Source of the DNA: an uncultured Mediterraneibacter sp.
GTDB lineage: Bacteria; Bacillota; Clostridia; Lachnospirales; Lachnospiraceae
Direction of reading: 5' to 3'
Length of the DNA: 64,000 bases
NCBI GenBank assembly: GCA_944381495.1
Contig: CALWLJ010000002.1
Span: 62,001 to 126,000 of the forward strand
The notes under the pieces are model-generated. The model worked only from the letters and a program-made list of their open reading frames with translations. It was not told the origin of the DNA and did no database searches. Made by a program: the position numbers and the translations under genes. This document shows positions 26,326 to 34,022 of this stretch, piece after piece (the stretch's first letter is position 1; each line of letters begins with the position of its first letter).

Positions 26326-27246
26326 ATGAGACATTTGATGAGTCCGCTGGATTTTTCAGTGGAAGAACTGGACAAACTGCTGGATCTGGCACAGGACATC
26401 GAGGCACATCCGTCAAAATATGCTCACGCTTGTGAGGGAAAGAAGCTGGCAACGCTTTTCTATGAGCCCAGCACCCGCACCCGTCTGAGCCATGAAGCTG
26501 CCATGCTGAATCTTGGAGGAAGCGTCATGGGCTTTTCCTCTGCAGATTCCAGTTCAGCAGCAAAGGGAGAAAGCGTATCCGACACGATCCGTACCATCTC
26601 CTGTTATGCAGATATCTGTGCCATGCGCCACCCGAAAGAAGGTGCTCCCATGGTAGCTTGTCAGCATTCTTCCATACCGGTTATCAACGCAGGAGACGGC
26701 GGACACCAGCATCCGACGCAGACACTGACAGACCTGCTCACTATCCGGAATCTGAAGGGCCGGCTGGATCATATGACTATCGGCCTGTGCGGCGACCTGA
26801 AATTCGGACGTACCGTACACTCGCTGATCAATGCTCTTGTCAGATACGAAGGAATCCGTTTTATTATGATTTCTCCGGAAGAACTGAGACTTCCGGAATA
26901 CATACGTCATGACGTTCTGGACCGCAATCATGTTCCCTACGAGGAAGTCGTCCGTCTGGAAGACGCACTCCCTCATCTTGATATTCTCTACATGACACGT
27001 GTTCAGAAGGAGCGTTTTTTCAATGAAGAAGATTATGTCCGCATGAAGGACTTTTACATTCTGGACCGTGCAAAAATGAAGCTTGCGCCCAAAGATATGT
27101 ATGTTCTTCATCCCCTTCCCAGAGTCAATGAGATTTCTGTTGAAGTAGATGATGACCCAAGGGCGGCGTATTTCCGACAGGTTCAGTATGGCGTATATGT
27201 CCGCATGGCTCTGATCCTGACACTGCTGGATATTCATGTAGATTAA
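26326..27246 (+). CDS. pyrB: Aspartate carbamoyltransferase catalytic subunit
   Basis: The 306-residue protein starts [26 protein letters not shown] lies upstream of the ATG at 26326. The carbamoyl phosphate loop [16 protein letters not shown] and the [15 protein letters not shown] segment are intact, as is [11 protein letters not shown] near the end. It joins carbamoyl phosphate and aspartate in the first committed step of pyrimidine synthesis. The regulatory subunit gene pyrI follows 26 nt on, indicating a PyrB-PyrI holoenzyme controlled by nucleotides. Confidence 0.97.
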   Translation: MRHLMSPLDFSVEELDKLLDLAQDIEAHPSKYAHACEGKKLATLFYEPSTRTRLSHEAAMLNLGGSVMGFSSADSSSAAKGESVSDTIRTISCYADICAMRHPKEGAPMVACQHSSIPVINAGDGGHQHPTQTLTDLLTIRNLKGRLDHMTIGLCGDLKFGRTVHSLINALVRYEGIRFIMISPEELRLPEYIRHDVLDRNHVPYEEVVRLEDALPHLDILYMTRVQKERFFNEEDYVRMKDFYILDRAKMKLAPKDMYVLHPLPRVNEISVEVDDDPRAAYFRQVQYGVYVRMALILTLLDIHVD

Positions 27247-27272
27247 TTTTCACAGAAAATGGAGGAAGAAAA

Positions 27273-27716
27273 ATGGTAAAAAACACACTGAATGTGGGAC
27301 GCATTTCTGAAGGTTTTGTCCTCGACCATATCGAGGCCGGAAGAAGCATGGATATCTATAAATACCTGCACTTGGATAAGCTGGACTGCTGTGTCGCCAT
27401 CATCAAAAATGCCAAAAGCAGTAAAATGGGGAAAAAAGATATCATGAAGATCGAATGTCCCATTGACTTTATGGATCTCGACATTCTCGGTTTTATTGAT
27501 CACAACATTACGGTCAACATCATCGAAAACGAGCAGATTGTTGAAAAGAAACAGCTGACACTGCCAAAAGAGATCCGCAATGTGATCAAATGCAAAAATC
27601 CGAGATGCATCACTTCCATCGAACAGGAACTGGATCACGTATTCGTCCTGACCGATGAGGAAAATCAGATTTACCGCTGCAAATACTGCGAAGAGAAATA
27701 CCGCAGAAGAAGATGA
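27273..27716 (+). CDS. pyrI: Aspartate carbamoyltransferase regulatory subunit
   Basis: The 147-residue protein has the nucleotide-binding N-terminal domain, including GFVLDHIEAGRSMDIYKYL. Its C-terminal zinc domain has four cysteines in CKNPRCITS and RCKYCEEKY. The zinc domain contacts PyrB, while the N-terminal domain binds CTP or ATP to set activity. GGAGGAA precedes the ATG. It ends the nitroreductase-pyrB-pyrI unit. A large perfect hairpin lies about 70 nt after the stop. Confidence 0.97.
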   Translation: MVKNTLNVGRISEGFVLDHIEAGRSMDIYKYLHLDKLDCCVAIIKNAKSSKMGKKDIMKIECPIDFMDLDILGFIDHNITVNIIENEQIVEKKQLTLPKEIRNVIKCKNPRCITSIEQELDHVFVLTDEENQIYRCKYCEEKYRRRR

Positions 27717-27788
27717 TGCTGAAAAAACTGTCTTTTACATAGAAAGAACCTTCGATATGGATTGAAAATTATAATTGACTATACAGAC

Positions 27789-27862
27789 GCATGAGAACAG
27801 GTGTTGCTCCCGGCTCAGGACGCTTCGCTCTAATTTGCCGTTCGCAACACCTGTTCTCATGC
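27789..27862. repeat. 19-bp perfect inverted repeat between pyrI and DAHP synthase
   Basis: The arms GCATGAGAACAGGTGTTGC (27789-27807) and its exact complement (27844-27862) flank a 36-nt GC-rich loop. Neither side carries a proper T run, so it is not a textbook terminator, although it sits between convergent genes. It could be a mobile or interspersed repeat. Confidence 0.8.
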
Positions 27863-27925
27863 TGTGTGTACAGATCGATCATTTTCGATTTATATCGGAG
27901 GTTTTTTCTGTGTCAAAGCTGATTT

Positions 27926-28957
27926 TTAGCACTCCTCTGCTATTTTGTAGATGAGGCGTTCTGTGTCGTCCCAGCCAAGGCACGGGTCGGTGATGGATTT
28001 TCCGTATATTCTGTGGTCGTCTATCTTCTGGCAGCCTTCTTCCAGATAACTTTCAATCATAACTCCCTTGATCAGCTGTTTCAATTCCGGGTTGTATCTA
28101 CGGCTGTGGAGCACCTCGCTTACAATGCGGATCTGTTCTTTGAACTGTTTATTGGAATTGGAATGGTTGGCGTCTACGATCGCGGCCGGATTCTTCAGAT
28201 CTCTCTGACGGTACATTTCCAGCAGACGTACCAGATCCTCATAGTGATAGTTGGGGATGCAGGTACCATATTTGTCCACACCTCCGCGGAGGATCACATG
28301 AGCCAGATCGTTTCCGTCAGTGGTCACATCCATTCCTCTGTAAATAAAATTGTGGGAATTCTGAGCGGCTACCACAGAATTCAGCATAACAGAAAAATCT
28401 CCACTGGTAGGATTCTTCATTCCCACCGGGATATCCATGCTGCTGGCTGTCAGACGGTGCTGCTGATTTTCCACGGAACGGGCTCCAATGGCCTCATAAG
28501 AGAGGATGTCATCCAGGTAACTTCGATTCTCCGGATAGAGCATCTCATCTGCCGCCGTCAGCCCGCTTTCGCTGATAGCTCTGGTATGAAGCTTGCGGAT
28601 GGCAATGATCCCGGCCAGCAAATCCGGCGCCTGATCCGGTTCAGGCTGATGAAGCATTCCCTTATATCCCTCTCCGGTTGTGCGAGGTTTATTTGTATAA
28701 ATACGCGGGATGATCATCAGACGGTCGGAAACCTTATCATTAAGTTTTGCCAGACGGCTGACATATTCACATACTGAATCTTCATTGTCTGCGGAACAAG
28801 GACCTACGATAACGACAAAACGATCCGACTTTCCCGTAAAGATATCCCGGATTTCTCTGTCTCTATCCTTCTTGATCTTAAGTATCTCGGCAGAGAGCGG
28901 ATACTCTGCCTTCAGTTCTGCCGGACGCGGCAGTTCAGCGTTTATATTCATTCCCAT
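27926..28957 (-). CDS. 3-deoxy-7-phosphoheptulonate synthase (class I, AroFGH type)
   Basis: The 343-residue protein from the ATG at 28957 (MGMNINAELPRPAEL, with AGGAG upstream) has full family length. Motifs are VVIVGPCSADNED, PRTTGEGYKGMLHQPE, GARSVENQQHR and PVGMKNPTSGD, all typical of AroF/G/H. It condenses phosphoenolpyruvate with erythrose 4-phosphate to start the shikimate pathway. Family members are feedback-inhibited by an aromatic amino acid; which one is not evident. A longer upstream frame reaching 29059 is not supported by a better site. rnpB lies immediately upstream on the same strand. Confidence 0.95.
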   Translation of the reverse strand: MGMNINAELPRPAELKAEYPLSAEILKIKKDRDREIRDIFTGKSDRFVVIVGPCSADNEDSVCEYVSRLAKLNDKVSDRLMIIPRIYTNKPRTTGEGYKGMLHQPEPDQAPDLLAGIIAIRKLHTRAISESGLTAADEMLYPENRSYLDDILSYEAIGARSVENQQHRLTASSMDIPVGMKNPTSGDFSVMLNSVVAAQNSHNFIYRGMDVTTDGNDLAHVILRGGVDKYGTCIPNYHYEDLVRLLEMYRQRDLKNPAAIVDANHSNSNKQFKEQIRIVSEVLHSRRYNPELKQLIKGVMIESYLEEGCQKIDDHRIYGKSITDPCLGWDDTERLIYKIAEEC

Positions 28958-29086
28958 TGTCAGTTCTCTCCTGTCTCTTCGTTTTTTAAATCCGTCAGTT
29001 CTCTTTTGATGCACAGTTCTGCCGGAGATTCCTTCCGGCTTTACCGTCCCGGAAGGCACCTGCCGGATTCATCCATAGATACCTGC

Positions 29087-29120
29087 AAAAAAAGAAAAGG
29101 CTGCAGTCAAGGCTGCTGCC
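29087..29120 (-). terminator. Terminator of rnpB
   Basis: On the minus strand GGCAGCAG pairs with CTGCAGCC (one mismatch) over a short loop, and TTTTCTTTTTTT follows. It stands right after the 3' strand of RNase P helix P1. Confidence 0.8.
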
Positions 29121-29132
29121 CTCAAAAAAGCT

Positions 29133-29519
29133 GTGTCAAGCAAGACGGTAAGCCGGGTTATGTCATTGGACAATCATCTGTCTAGGCACGACGTTACCGC
29201 CGTGCTCAAGCGACCTACCTGAAGCGTGACGGGCCGCCACATTGCCTGCGTTTCGGTCTTGCTTCGGATGGGGTTTACATGTGCCCTCTCTGTTACCAGC
29301 GAGGCGGTAGTCTCTTACACTGCCTTTCCACCCTTACCGCATGGAAATAGTTCCGGCTGACGCCATCCCGTTTTCCACTGCGGCGGTTTATTTCTGTTGC
29401 ACTGGCCTTGGAGTCACCTCCACCGGACGTTATCCGGCATCCTGCCCTGCGAAGCCCGGACTTTCCTCGTCTGCGGCCTTTCGGCACTTGCAGCCGCGAT
29501 TGTCTGTCTTACTTAACAC
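29133..29519 (-). ncRNA. rnpB: RNase P RNA, bacterial class A
   Basis: The minus strand contains the universal RNase P cores GAGGAAAGTCCGGGCT near the 5' end and GACATAACCCGGCTTACC near the 3' end (sequence on that strand). GTAAGGGTGGAAAGGCAGTG and AAACCCCATCCGAAGCAAG segments lie between. Helix P1 is formed by the 5' GTGTTAAGTAAGAC (29506-29519) and the 3' GTCTTGCTTGACAC (29133-29146), with two G-U pairs, which sets both ends. The length of about 387 nt fits class A. It processes the 5' ends of pre-tRNAs. Reading frames predicted inside it are spurious. Confidence 0.96.
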
Positions 29520-29527
29520 ATTTTTTA

Positions 29528-29556
29528 ATTATACAGAATTTCGAAAAGGATGTCCA
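29528..29556 (-). promoter_or_regulatory. Promoter for rnpB
   Basis: The minus strand has TGGACA (29551-29556), a 17-nt spacer and TATAAT (29528-29533). Initiation about 8 nt downstream falls at the 5' end of helix P1, so the promoter and RNA end support each other. Confidence 0.8.
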
Positions 29557-29590
29557 CACCCTTTTTGCTTAATTTCCAGCCTTTCGCTGT

Positions 29591-30064
29591 TCAGAGGCCT
29601 TCGTCTGTGATCAGGCTGTCGCCGTCTGCGGCTGTGGTTGCCAGTTCGTCGCAGCGTTCGTTCTGGGGATGGCCCGCGTGGCCTTTTACCCAGTGGAATG
29701 TTACGTTATGTTTCTCTTTTGCGGCGAGGAGTCGTTTCCACAGGTCTACATTTTTCACTGGCTCGTTTTTGCCGCGTTTCCAGCCTTTTTTCAGCCATCC
29801 GTCCACCCAGTGCTGATTGAATGCATTTACAACATACTGGGAATCGGAATATATCTCAACTGTACAGGGCCGGTTCAGCGCTTCCAGGCCGGCAATGACC
29901 GCCATCAATTCCATCCTGTTGTTGGTTGTCCGCACATAGCCCTGGGACAGTTCTTTTACATGAAGCTGCCCCTTTGTATCCACATATTCCAGAACAGATC
30001 CGTAGCCCCCCGGACCGTCCGGATTCCCTCTGGCAGCTCCATCGGTATATATCTTAACAAGCAT
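29591..30064 (-). CDS. rnhA: Ribonuclease HI
   Basis: The 157-residue protein starts [25 protein letters not shown] lies 7 nt upstream. Catalytic acids are seen in YTDGAA (Asp), [15 protein letters not shown] (Glu), YSDSQYVV (Asp) and RCDELA (Asp), with the flexible His in GHAGHPQNE. The basic-protrusion helix (WLKKGWKRG) is present as in E. coli RNase HI. It degrades RNA in RNA-DNA hybrids. It is 2 nt downstream of the metallo-hydrolase gene, so it belongs to the MoaB-like/MBL/rnhA run. Confidence 0.97.
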   Translation of the reverse strand: MLVKIYTDGAARGNPDGPGGYGSVLEYVDTKGQLHVKELSQGYVRTTNNRMELMAVIAGLEALNRPCTVEIYSDSQYVVNAFNQHWVDGWLKKGWKRGKNEPVKNVDLWKRLLAAKEKHNVTFHWVKGHAGHPQNERCDELATTAADGDSLITDEGL

Positions 30065-30066
30065 AT

Positions 30067-30756
30067 CTATTCCTCCAGCAGAAAGCTCTGTCCTTCCCGC
30101 TCTATCCTGACGATTCTGTCTATATATTGCGCCGCATCTTTTTCCAGCGCCAGACGGTCGAAAATTTCATAATTATCCCAGAAATGCATCGGGAATGCCT
30201 TCTTTGTATCGATCCGTTTCATAAAGCAGTCGATTCCCCAGTAGTACTGTTCGCCCAGCCGCGGGTCCACCGGAATAAAAGCCACATCTATCTTTTCCTT
30301 CTGCAGCTTGTTGATCTCGCCCTGATATGCACGGCGCATAGCCGTATTATAGGCTTTCGGCTCACCTTCCCAGTGCCACCAGTTCAGGTCGCCTGCATGA
30401 TAAAGGTTCTTTCCTTTATAATGGAGAAAAAAGGCCACCCCTTCATCTGTGGATCGAAGAGTCCGGATCCTGCACCTCCTGATCAGTTTTTCTTCATTCG
30501 GCCGGATAAATACAGTATCCTCATTCTCTTCTGCCTGGATGTCCGATGAGAGAATGAAATGAATATCACGGAATCGGTCTCTCAGATCAAAAATGCCATT
30601 CTGGAAATGATCATAATGTGCATGACTGGCAAAAACCATCATTCCCTTCTCCGTGTCCATCTCCGGCAGCTGCCCTTTATAATAATCAAATAAGAAATAC
30701 ATGTCTTCCAGTTCAACCAGAAAACCACTGTGTCCCAGATAAGTTACTTTCATCAT
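30067..30756 (-). CDS. MBL-fold metallo-hydrolase
   Basis: The 229-residue protein begins [18 protein letters not shown]. It has the metal-binding HxHxDH motif as [11 protein letters not shown], with further ligands in [14 protein letters not shown] and [11 protein letters not shown]. This short UlaG/YtkL-like version lacks added domains. The family hydrolyses esters, lactones or phosphodiesters at a dinuclear metal site. Its substrate is unknown. It overlaps the MoaB-like gene by 4 nt at the start and abuts rnhA at the end, so the three are cotranscribed. Confidence 0.88.
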   Translation of the reverse strand: MMKVTYLGHSGFLVELEDMYFLFDYYKGQLPEMDTEKGMMVFASHAHYDHFQNGIFDLRDRFRDIHFILSSDIQAEENEDTVFIRPNEEKLIRRCRIRTLRSTDEGVAFFLHYKGKNLYHAGDLNWWHWEGEPKAYNTAMRRAYQGEINKLQKEKIDVAFIPVDPRLGEQYYWGIDCFMKRIDTKKAFPMHFWDNYEIFDRLALEKDAAQYIDRIVRIEREGQSFLLEE

Positions 30757-31217
30757 AAACTCAGAATATCTACCGTCTGTACCACTTCCGGCAGAATATA
30801 CTCCATATCCTCCTTTGCCATCTTTGCACTTTCCGGCAGGTTGATGATCAGGGTCTTTTTACGGATGCCTGCTGCCGAACGGTCCAGTATGATCTTTTTC
30901 GTGTGGCGGATATTATAGGCGCGAAGAGCTTCCGGTATACCGGGCAGAAGTTTGTCCGCAACATCACAGAGAGCATCCGGCGCACAGTCACTGTCCATAT
31001 ATCCCACTGCTCCTGTAGTCAGAATCAGTCCGACCGCATTGGAATCCGCAAGTTTCTGAATGACCGATGCCACCACTTCCCTGTTCTGAGGAAGGATCCC
31101 GGCCGCCCGTACTTCAAATCCCACCTGCTCCAGCATCCTTTTCAGCGCCGATGCTGCCGCGCTCTCAGCCTTCGCCTTATATGCACCTGTATCTAAAGTA
31201 AAAATAGCTGCTTTCAT
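30753..31217 (-). CDS. MoaB/Mog-fold protein
   Basis: The 154-residue protein starts MKAAIFTLDTGAYKAKAESA; AAGGGG lies upstream of the ATG at 31217. The middle reads LILTTGAVGYMDSDCAPDAL, aligning with the TTGGTG...RDxTPEA molybdopterin-binding loop of MoaB/MogA, but Gly-Gly has become Gly-Ala and the Arg is missing. LIINLPESAKMAKEDMEYIL matches the conserved C-terminal segment. It may be a molybdopterin adenylyltransferase relative or a repurposed fold. No other molybdenum-cofactor genes are in the window. Confidence 0.72.
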   Translation of the reverse strand: MKAAIFTLDTGAYKAKAESAAASALKRMLEQVGFEVRAAGILPQNREVVASVIQKLADSNAVGLILTTGAVGYMDSDCAPDALCDVADKLLPGIPEALRAYNIRHTKKIILDRSAAGIRKKTLIINLPESAKMAKEDMEYILPEVVQTVDILSL

Positions 31218-31346
31218 CCTAAGTACCCCTTTCTTACATCTGTTCTCTTCCACTTTCCGCAAAATCACCCTGCATAACAGGTCCGCATCTGCGGGAAGTG
31301 ACTCTGTAAATACACTCCCGGTGCCGTGTAACCGGCATCCTCTTCT

Positions 31347-31375
31347 ATTATAAGGGTCCTCCGAAGTTTAAGCAA
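31347..31375 (-). promoter_or_regulatory. Promoter for the MoaB-like/MBL/rnhA operon
   Basis: The minus strand has TTGCTT (31370-31375), a 17-nt spacer and TATAAT (31347-31352). It lies between the amidohydrolase stop and the MoaB-like start. Confidence 0.65.
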
Positions 31376-31403
31376 CCATTTAAACCCATAGGATTGAATG
31401 AAC

Positions 31404-32690
31404 TTATCCAAGAATTCTGCGTGCCGACTCATTTGACTTCCTGTAAATTTCTTCCGGAGTACTGTCCAGATAAAAATTTCCATCCCTGTATAACACGTTT
31501 CCGCCTACCATTGTCATTTTTACATTCTGTTTACTTCCACTGTAAACGATATTTTTTTCAATATTCTGGAGTGGCTGCATATTCGGCTGGTTCAGATCGA
31601 TCATGATCAGATCTGCCTTCTTGCCTGCCTGCAGAGTATCACAGTCAGAGAGCCCCATTGCATGGGCTCCTGTAACAACCGCCATCTTCAGGACATCCAT
31701 AGCCGGTACTGCCTCCGGATCATCGCACACTACCTTCTGAAGTCCGGTAACCAGGAACATCTCCCGGAACATATCCAGACAGTTGTTGCTTGCCGCACCG
31801 TCTGTACCGATTGCAACCGGGATTCCCATATCCAGATAACGCTTTATCGGTGCGATGCCGCTGGCAAGCTTCAGATTAGAAGCCGGGTTGGTGACAACGT
31901 AAAGTCCTCTCTTCTTAATAATATCAAAGTCCGAATCATCCATATGAACTCCGTGGAAAAGGCCTCCTCCGAACTGGAACAGCCCCAGAGAATCCATATA
32001 GGCCACCGGCGACATGCCCGTTCTTGCGCGGCAGTCTTCTACTTCTTTTTTCGTCTCTGAACAGTGTACATAGACCGGTGCATGGTATTTTTCCGCCAGC
32101 CGGGTGATTCCTTCCATCATCTCCCTGCTGGTAGTATACTCGGCATGGAATCCGAGCTGATATGTGATCAGTCTGTCCGGATCTGTATTATACGTGTGAT
32201 AATCCTCTTCTACTTCTTCCAGTGTACCTCCGAAATTATTGATGCTTTCACAGAAAACATTCCGGAATCCGCAGTCTTTTACTGCCTGTGCTCCCGCTGG
32301 ACGCTTCATATACATGTCGAAGATTGATGTAATACCGCTTGTAAGATATTCCATCACTGCAAGTTTTGTAAGCCAATACACATCGTCCGGGGTCAGTTTT
32401 GCCTCCGCCGGAAACACACGGGTATTCAGCCATTCATCCAGCTTCATATCATCCGCATGAGAGCGCAGGAATGTCATAGCCGAATGGGTATGGGCATCCT
32501 TAAAGCCGGGCATGATCAGATTCTTCTGGGCATCGATCTGCTGATCCCAGCTGTTCCGGGACTGCTCCACGTTTTCTTCTGCTTTTCCTACATATGTGAC
32601 AGTGTCCCCGTCGATCCATACCTCTCCTTCAAATATTCCTTTCTTTTCTTCCATTGTCAGTATTCTTGCATTGTATATTCTCGTTTTCAT
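31404..32690 (-). CDS. Amidohydrolase, SAH/MTA deaminase-like
   Basis: The 428-residue protein has the amidohydrolase N-terminal metal motif in GFKDAHTHSAMTFLRSHADD, further ligands in YVHCSETKKE and GVHMDDSD, and the catalytic Asp in IGTDGAASNNCLDMF. This pattern fits the TRZ/ATZ group that deaminates S-adenosylhomocysteine or methylthioadenosine. A related guanine- or atrazine-type specificity cannot be ruled out. It lies 117 nt downstream of purine-nucleoside phosphorylase on the same strand; together they could funnel adenosyl compounds to inosine-type products and then to free bases. Confidence 0.88.
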   Translation of the reverse strand: MKTRIYNARILTMEEKKGIFEGEVWIDGDTVTYVGKAEENVEQSRNSWDQQIDAQKNLIMPGFKDAHTHSAMTFLRSHADDMKLDEWLNTRVFPAEAKLTPDDVYWLTKLAVMEYLTSGITSIFDMYMKRPAGAQAVKDCGFRNVFCESINNFGGTLEEVEEDYHTYNTDPDRLITYQLGFHAEYTTSREMMEGITRLAEKYHAPVYVHCSETKKEVEDCRARTGMSPVAYMDSLGLFQFGGGLFHGVHMDDSDFDIIKKRGLYVVTNPASNLKLASGIAPIKRYLDMGIPVAIGTDGAASNNCLDMFREMFLVTGLQKVVCDDPEAVPAMDVLKMAVVTGAHAMGLSDCDTLQAGKKADLIMIDLNQPNMQPLQNIEKNIVYSGSKQNVKMTMVGGNVLYRDGNFYLDSTPEEIYRKSNESARRILG

Positions 32691-32807
32691 TTGACTCTCC
32701 TTTATTCTCCAGGCACCGGGACTGCTGAGGAAAGACGCGCCTTCTGATCCTCGCGCCCATGATTCTCTCTTCTGGACATTCCGTGACTGAACTGTTGCAA
32801 ATAATAT

Positions 32808-33629
32808 TTACATCTTTTCAATGATCCTGGTCACAAGCCGCTTAAATTCTCCGGATCTCTGATCTGCCACTGCCTGTACGTCCAGATGACTCAGTTCCTC
32901 ATCTGAAAGGCCGCTGGCCATGTTGGAGATACAGGAGATCCCGCAGACACGGATTCCTGCATGGCGTGCTGCAATCGCCTCGCAGGCCGTGCTCATTCCC
33001 ACTGCATCTGCGCCGCAGACAGCATACATCCGAATCTCCGCAGGACTTTCAAAATTCGGTCCTGTTGTCTGAAGATATATTCCTTCTCTGATCGGAATAT
33101 CTTCTTCCTGCGCAGTCGTCCGGATCAGCTCCTGAAGTTCCGTGTCATAAATATGGGTCATATCAGGGAAACGCTCTCCCAGTTCTGCTACATTCTCCCC
33201 GATCAGCGGCGAGGGAGCAAAACTGGAGATCTGATCCGTGATCATCATAAAATCTCCTACATGAAACGCTCTATTGATTCCTCCTGATGCATTCGTCAAA
33301 AAGAGGATCTCAATCCCCATCATCTTCATCAGCCGCACCGGCAGGACAACCTGTTCCATGGAATATCCTTCATAATAGTGAACCCGTCCCTTCATGGCCA
33401 CTACAGGAACTTGTCCGATATATCCCAGAAGGAACCTGCCGTCATGCCCCTGAACAGTAGAGACAGGAAATCCGGGAATATCCCCGTAAGGGATTTCTGT
33501 TTCCACTTTCATCTGCTCCGCATATCCTCCAAGCCCTGATCCAAGAATCAGTCCGACCCGCGGAACAAAATCCGTGACTGATCTGTAATATTCATAGCAT
33601 TTCCGGAGTATTTCATACTGTGCGCTCAT
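32808..33629 (-). CDS. punA: Purine-nucleoside phosphorylase
   Basis: The 273-residue protein matches trimeric PNP: phosphate loop GLILGSGLGGYAEQM, GRVHYYEGYSMEQVVLPVRL and ALTNASGGIN-like FLTNASGGINRAF. The start is the second of two adjacent ATGs, at 33629, since AAGGAG lies 6 nt upstream. It cleaves inosine and guanosine, giving ribose 1-phosphate and base. A TTGACA promoter about 290 nt upstream gives a very long, hairpin-rich leader. The amidohydrolase follows downstream. Confidence 0.94.
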   Translation of the reverse strand: MSAQYEILRKCYEYYRSVTDFVPRVGLILGSGLGGYAEQMKVETEIPYGDIPGFPVSTVQGHDGRFLLGYIGQVPVVAMKGRVHYYEGYSMEQVVLPVRLMKMMGIEILFLTNASGGINRAFHVGDFMMITDQISSFAPSPLIGENVAELGERFPDMTHIYDTELQELIRTTAQEEDIPIREGIYLQTTGPNFESPAEIRMYAVCGADAVGMSTACEAIAARHAGIRVCGISCISNMASGLSDEELSHLDVQAVADQRSGEFKRLVTRIIEKM

Positions 33630-33663
33630 CATATTCTCCTTTTCTTCTTTTCTTCATAGTAGT

Positions 33664-33825
33664 TGGCACAGTGAATAATAAATAACCAGCCATATCACTT
33701 GCCTGATTTTCCATCTGCCGCGTTGTTGTCAATCGACGATGCCACCGCATCGCCTCTTTCCTCCGCCTTGCATATGAAAAATCATTCTACGTGATATAGC
33801 CAGTCATTTATTTTTCACTGTACCA
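33664..33825 (-). repeat. MITE-like long inverted repeat / structured RNA element
   Basis: 35-nt arms at 33664-33698 and 33791-33825 match at 29 of 35 positions. In minus-strand RNA five of the six mismatches become G-U pairs, so the stem is nearly perfect on that strand only. Inside lie a further 10-bp stem (33705-33714 with 33774-33783, one G-U) and a small hairpin CGATGC/GCATCG (33737-33752). The element lies wholly within the punA leader. No target-site duplication is obvious. It could be a miniature transposable element, a structured leader RNA, or both. Confidence 0.7.
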
Positions 33826-33909
33826 GGCGCTTCCGTCCAAACTTCCGAAGCGCCTGTATCTTTTCTTATTTTCTGTTCACAGGACCAGAATACCCTCGCC
33901 GGGTTCCGG
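33824..33909 (-). promoter_or_regulatory. Two further hairpins at the 5' end of the punA leader
   Basis: On the minus strand GACCGGAA pairs with TTCTGGTC around an inner CCC/GGG (about 33882-33909). CAGGCGCTTC pairs with GAAGCGCCTG (33824-33856). On the plus strand the latter is followed by a T-rich stretch, but no plus gene ends here. Confidence 0.55.
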
Positions 33910-33921
33910 TCAGCTAACTGT

Positions 33922-33950
33922 ATACTAGACTATTTTCCTCTTCTTGTCAA
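33922..33950 (-). promoter_or_regulatory. Promoter for the punA leader transcript
   Basis: The minus strand has a perfect TTGACA (33945-33950), a 17-nt spacer and TAGTAT (33922-33927). Transcription would start near 33915. Confidence 0.7.
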
Positions 33951-33977
33951 GAAACGCCGTGGCCGCCGGGACAATAC

Positions 33978-34002
33978 AGCTCCGTTATGGCGGACATCTG
34001 AG
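33978..34002 (+). repeat. Intergenic 25-nt motif, copy 1
   Basis: The complement of this stretch reads CTCAGATGTCCGCCATAACG..., and 21 of 25 positions match 51137-51161. Both lie in gaps next to gene ends. Confidence 0.5.
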
Positions 34003-34022
34003 AACGTGTAAACCTCAGGCGA

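Noticed and set aside
29293-29610. Open frames on both strands in this stretch
   Set aside because: They fall within the RNase P RNA gene, defined by its conserved cores and P1 ends.
31265-31483. 72-codon minus-strand frame between the amidohydrolase and MoaB-like genes
   Set aside because: It overlaps the amidohydrolase C-terminus and the promoter at 31347-31375, and has no family match.
33882-33935. Possible ykkC-type (guanidine/ppGpp) riboswitch from the GGGTTCCGG string
   Set aside because: Only that short string agrees; the ACTGGTCCGAGAG and later core elements are missing and no plus-strand gene follows.
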